6,742 nt of DNA from Moorena producens 3L (GTDB lineage Bacteria; Cyanobacteriota; Cyanobacteriia; Cyanobacteriales; Coleofasciculaceae): NCBI RefSeq assembly GCF_000211815.1, contig NZ_GL890820.1, forward strand, positions 37,771 to 44,512, read 5' to 3'. The position numbers were made by a program, and so were the translations under genes. The notes below the pieces were generated by a model that saw only the letters and a list, made by a program, of their open reading frames with translations, was not told the origin of the DNA and searched no databases. How positions within the stretch are numbered: position 1 is the first letter of the stretch; each line of letters opens with the position of its first letter. Positions 5,258 through 6,742 of the stretch are shown piece after piece.

Positions 5258-5626
5258 GATGTAAACATAGAACGACACGCTTTCGGTAACATAAAACTAC
5301 GGATAGGGTAACAGGAGTAAGGAATACAGCGTTTTTTTGATAATCAAAAATTACAATCTAGTTTTACAACTCATTTGTAAAGCCTAGAGAAACTATAAGT
5401 TTTTTAACAATTTAATTCCTTTTTGATTGATATTTAACAGAATAGAAGGGGGGGGGAAGACCATCCATGGATCTGATCTTCCTAAATCATTTGTGAATAC
5501 TTATAGCAATCGGTGTAATGGTGTTGACAAATTCAAGCAACGAAGCTATGCAGCGAAGTCTTGGGGAGCTAAATCATTCCCTGGTCCGATGTTACCTATT
5601 CCCTACGCACAGCGCTATAGTTTTGC
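5258..5626. other. AT-rich spacer without a convincing gene
   Basis: This stretch holds homopolymer runs, including a run of nine G at 5448-5456, and a hairpin at 5361-5383. Small open frames here (for example 5427-5630) show no ribosome site and run into repeat sequence. The right part (about 5500-5626, with GCAACGAAGCTATGCAGCGAAGTCTTGGGGAG) resembles the edges of dispersed cyanobacterial repeats from memory. A TTGACA at 5524-5529 with TATGCA 17 nt later is a poor promoter candidate. Confidence 0.6.
5361..5383 (+). terminator. AT-rich hairpin after the unknown gene, possible weak terminator
   Basis: GTTTTACAA pairs with TTGTAAAGC (nine pairs, one G-T wobble) across a 5-nt loop, about 105 bp after the stop at 5257. 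There is no T-run directly after it, though TTTTTT follows about 17 nt later, so intrinsic termination is doubtful. Confidence 0.3.
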
Positions 5627-5824
5627 GTAAGCATTCAGCAGTCAGCAGTCAGCAGTCAGCCGTCAGCCATCAGCCGTCAGCCATCAGCCGTCAGCCGTCA
5701 GCCGTAGCCCATAAGCTGTTCGCGTAGCGTGGGCGTAGCCCATAAACTGATAGCTAATAGCTGATAGCACCTCAAGTAGCGTGGGCGTAGCCCATAAACT
5801 GATAGCTGATAGCTGAATGCTTAC
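5627..5824. repeat. 198-bp repeat block with inverted ends
   Basis: The ends GTAAGCATTCAGC (5627-5639) and GCTGAATGCTTAC (5812-5824) are perfect 13-bp inverted repeats. The left half is 7-bp units CAGCAGT, CAGCCGT and CAGCCAT. The right half holds a 32-nt exact direct repeat (5724-5755 and 5776-5807, 52 bp apart) with a small hairpin TGGGC-GTA-GCCCA in each copy, plus GATAGCT units. The end motif recurs twice in the block after the regulator gene, so this is a dispersed, possibly mobile (MITE-like) family rather than coding DNA. Confidence 0.8.
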
Positions 5825-5891
5825 TTTTATCCTTCCCCAGGTTCCGCTCATCAATCAAACAGGATGTCTATAGGTACTTGACATTTTTCTT

Positions 5892-6386
5892 ATGAAAGAG
5901 AAACTTAATTTTCCTCTTTATCGTCAAGATATAGCTACTAAAGATATACAATCAGAGTTAGGAAATCAAGTGATTGGTAAGCTGTTTATCAATAATTCTT
6001 GTTTTTTAGTTTGTGAAACAAACCACGAATTTAAACCTAGTTTAGGGTCTAGCTCTAATTCACCCCCTCAAAGCAGTTGTCCTTTGAATGCAGTTGGTTA
6101 TATGGAGGTAAATGGTAAATGTTATGCAATTACAGAATTCCAAGACAATACTACTTCCGTTACATCTCATCTTGCTAGTCTCTTAACAGAACGAGAGTTA
6201 CAAATTGTTACTCTTGTTGCTTCAGGTCAGTCTAATAAGCTAATTGCTAAACAGCTTGAAATTAGTGAATGGACAGTTTCCGCTCATCTACGTCGGATCT
6301 TCCTGAAGCTGGATGTAGATAGTCGAGCCGCTATGGTTTATCAATGTGCTCCTTTGATTCAGCAATTACAAATGAAGTCGCTATAG
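5892..6386 (+). CDS. LuxR/GerE-type DNA-binding regulator
   Basis: 164 residues. Residues 96-156 form a LuxR-type helix-turn-helix: LLTERELQIVTLVASGQSNKLIAKQLEISEWTVSAHLRRIF, with the recognition helix about 125-140, then LKLDVDSRAAMVYQCAPLI. The ISEWTVS-HLRRIF-KL-VDSRAAMVY signature is, from memory, that of a cyanobacterial group of LuxR regulators. There is no response-regulator receiver domain: the N-terminus (1-95) lacks the phospho-acceptor pattern and contains VIGKLFINNSCFLVCE and VGYMEVNGKCYAITEF, which could be a small split sensory fold with three to four cysteines (C37, C41, C63, C77); redox sensing would be inference. The ATG has no clear Shine-Dalgarno; an in-frame GTG (codon 27, after GAGTTAGGAAATCAA) is an alternative start. 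The gene looks AT-richer than its neighbours and lies between two blocks of the same repeat, about 630 bp from the unknown gene, so it is probably a separate unit. Its targets are unknown. Confidence 0.88.
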   Translation: MKEKLNFPLYRQDIATKDIQSELGNQVIGKLFINNSCFLVCETNHEFKPSLGSSSNSPPQSSCPLNAVGYMEVNGKCYAITEFQDNTTSVTSHLASLLTERELQIVTLVASGQSNKLIAKQLEISEWTVSAHLRRIFLKLDVDSRAAMVYQCAPLIQQLQMKSL

Positions 6387-6400
6387 GCTGAGTAACTGGT

Positions 6401-6555
6401 ATCAGCGGTCAGCCGTCAGCTATCAGCTGTCAGCGGTCAGCTATCAGCGGTTAGCCGTCAGCTATTAGCTGATAGCTGAATGCTTATCCATTATTAGCCG
6501 TCAGCCGTCAGCCGTCAGCCGTCAGCTATTAGCTGATAGCTGAATGCTTATCCAT
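6401..6555. repeat. Second CAGC/GTCAGC repeat block, after the regulator gene
   Basis: It is made of 7-bp units (GTCAGCC, ATCAGCG and relatives; four perfect AGCCGTC at 6496-6523). An exact 39-nt repeat occurs at 6453-6491 and 6517-6555. Each copy includes an 8-bp hairpin TCAGCTAT-TAGCTG-ATAGCTGA (for example 6458-6479) and the GCTGAATGCTTA end motif shared with the block before the gene. There is no T-tract, so this is not a clear terminator. It extends to within about 15 bp of the regulator's stop codon. Confidence 0.8.
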
Positions 6556-6556
6556 A

Positions 6557-6742
6557 ATCTTGTATGGCACTGGATGCGATCGCATTATCTTGTCGGGCAC
6601 TGGATGCGATCGCATTATCTTGTCGGGCACTGGATGCGATCGCATTATCTTGTCGGGCACTGGATGCGATCGCATTATCTTGTCGGGCACTGGATGCGAT
6701 CGCATTATCTTGTCGGGCACTGGATGCGATCGCATTATCTTG
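6557..6742. repeat. 30-bp tandem array, each unit carrying a HIP1 palindrome (continues past window)
   Basis: Six full units (6557-6586, 6587-6616, 6617-6646, 6647-6676, 6677-6706, 6707-6736) and the start of a seventh. Units 2-6 are identical; unit 1 differs at a few bases (TGTATGGC in place of TGTCGGGC). Each contains the 12-bp palindrome ATGCGATCGCAT. Because the unit is a multiple of three, five of six frames are open, giving a spurious minus-strand peptide of MRSHPVPDKI repeats. No ribosome site or family resemblance supports coding. The true copy number cannot be known from this window. Confidence 0.92.

Noticed and set aside
5083..5292. Minus-strand open frame overlapping the end of the unknown gene
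   Set aside because: It has no ribosome site or family features and is best explained as a shadow.
5427..5727. Two overlapping small plus-strand frames in the repeat-bearing spacer
   Set aside because: They run into tandem repeat sequence (SAVSSQQSAV-type peptides) and have no ribosome site; not coding.
5878..5883. TTGACA before the LuxR-type gene
   Set aside because: It is only 8 nt from the ATG, leaving no room for a -10 element and leader unless translation starts further downstream.
6529..6735. Minus-strand frame of MRSHPVPDKI repeats
   Set aside because: It is produced by the 30-bp array, whose length keeps five frames open; no start context or family.
6557..6742. CRISPR array
   Set aside because: The 30-bp units are directly adjacent with no variable spacers, so it is a plain tandem repeat.

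Overview
The window looks like chromosomal DNA from a filamentous cyanobacterium. The grounds are the dense HIP1 palindrome (GCGATCGC), including one inside a gene and six in a tandem array, the cyanobacterial style of the LuxR-type regulator, and spacers filled with short 7-bp tandem repeats. The repeat style recalls Moorena-like genomes, but that is an impression only.

The left 4 kb (minus strand, read right to left) is the start of a contractile injection system (eCIS/tCIS, phage-tail-like) operon. The order is a Cis16/Pvc16-type tail terminator (DUF4255) with an extra C-terminal carboxypeptidase-regulatory-like domain (4017-3151), the contractile sheath (3012-1753), the inner tube (1694-1260), a small tail-assembly-chaperone-like protein with a CPHC motif (1206-841), a DUF6760-like small protein in the overlapping -1 frame (about 874-689), and a low-complexity Ser/Arg/Pro/Gln-rich protein that runs off the left edge (542-1). 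Spike, baseplate and ATPase genes are presumably beyond position 1. Together these genes would supply the contractile outer sheath, the rigid inner tube, the cap at the far end of the tube, and small assembly factors.

The most notable observation is at the overlap of the chaperone-like gene and the DUF6760-like gene. The second reading frame has no ATG, GTG or TTG start, but it is joined to the first by a perfect in-frame -1 slippery heptamer (A AAT TTT), followed by a possible G5/C5 hairpin. This is the arrangement phages use to make tail assembly chaperone G/GT pairs. A rare or decayed start codon is the main alternative.

The divergent spacer 4018-4318 holds an 82-bp nested inverted repeat and a GATGG-rich simple repeat that also supplies the ribosome-binding site of the next gene. 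On the plus strand lies an unrecognised 312-residue protein (4319-5257), then about 630 bp with no convincing gene (AT-rich DNA plus a repeat block with inverted ends), then a small LuxR/GerE-type DNA-binding regulator (5892-6386). A second block of the same repeats follows it. The window ends inside a tandem array of 30-bp units, each carrying a HIP1 palindrome (6557-6742).
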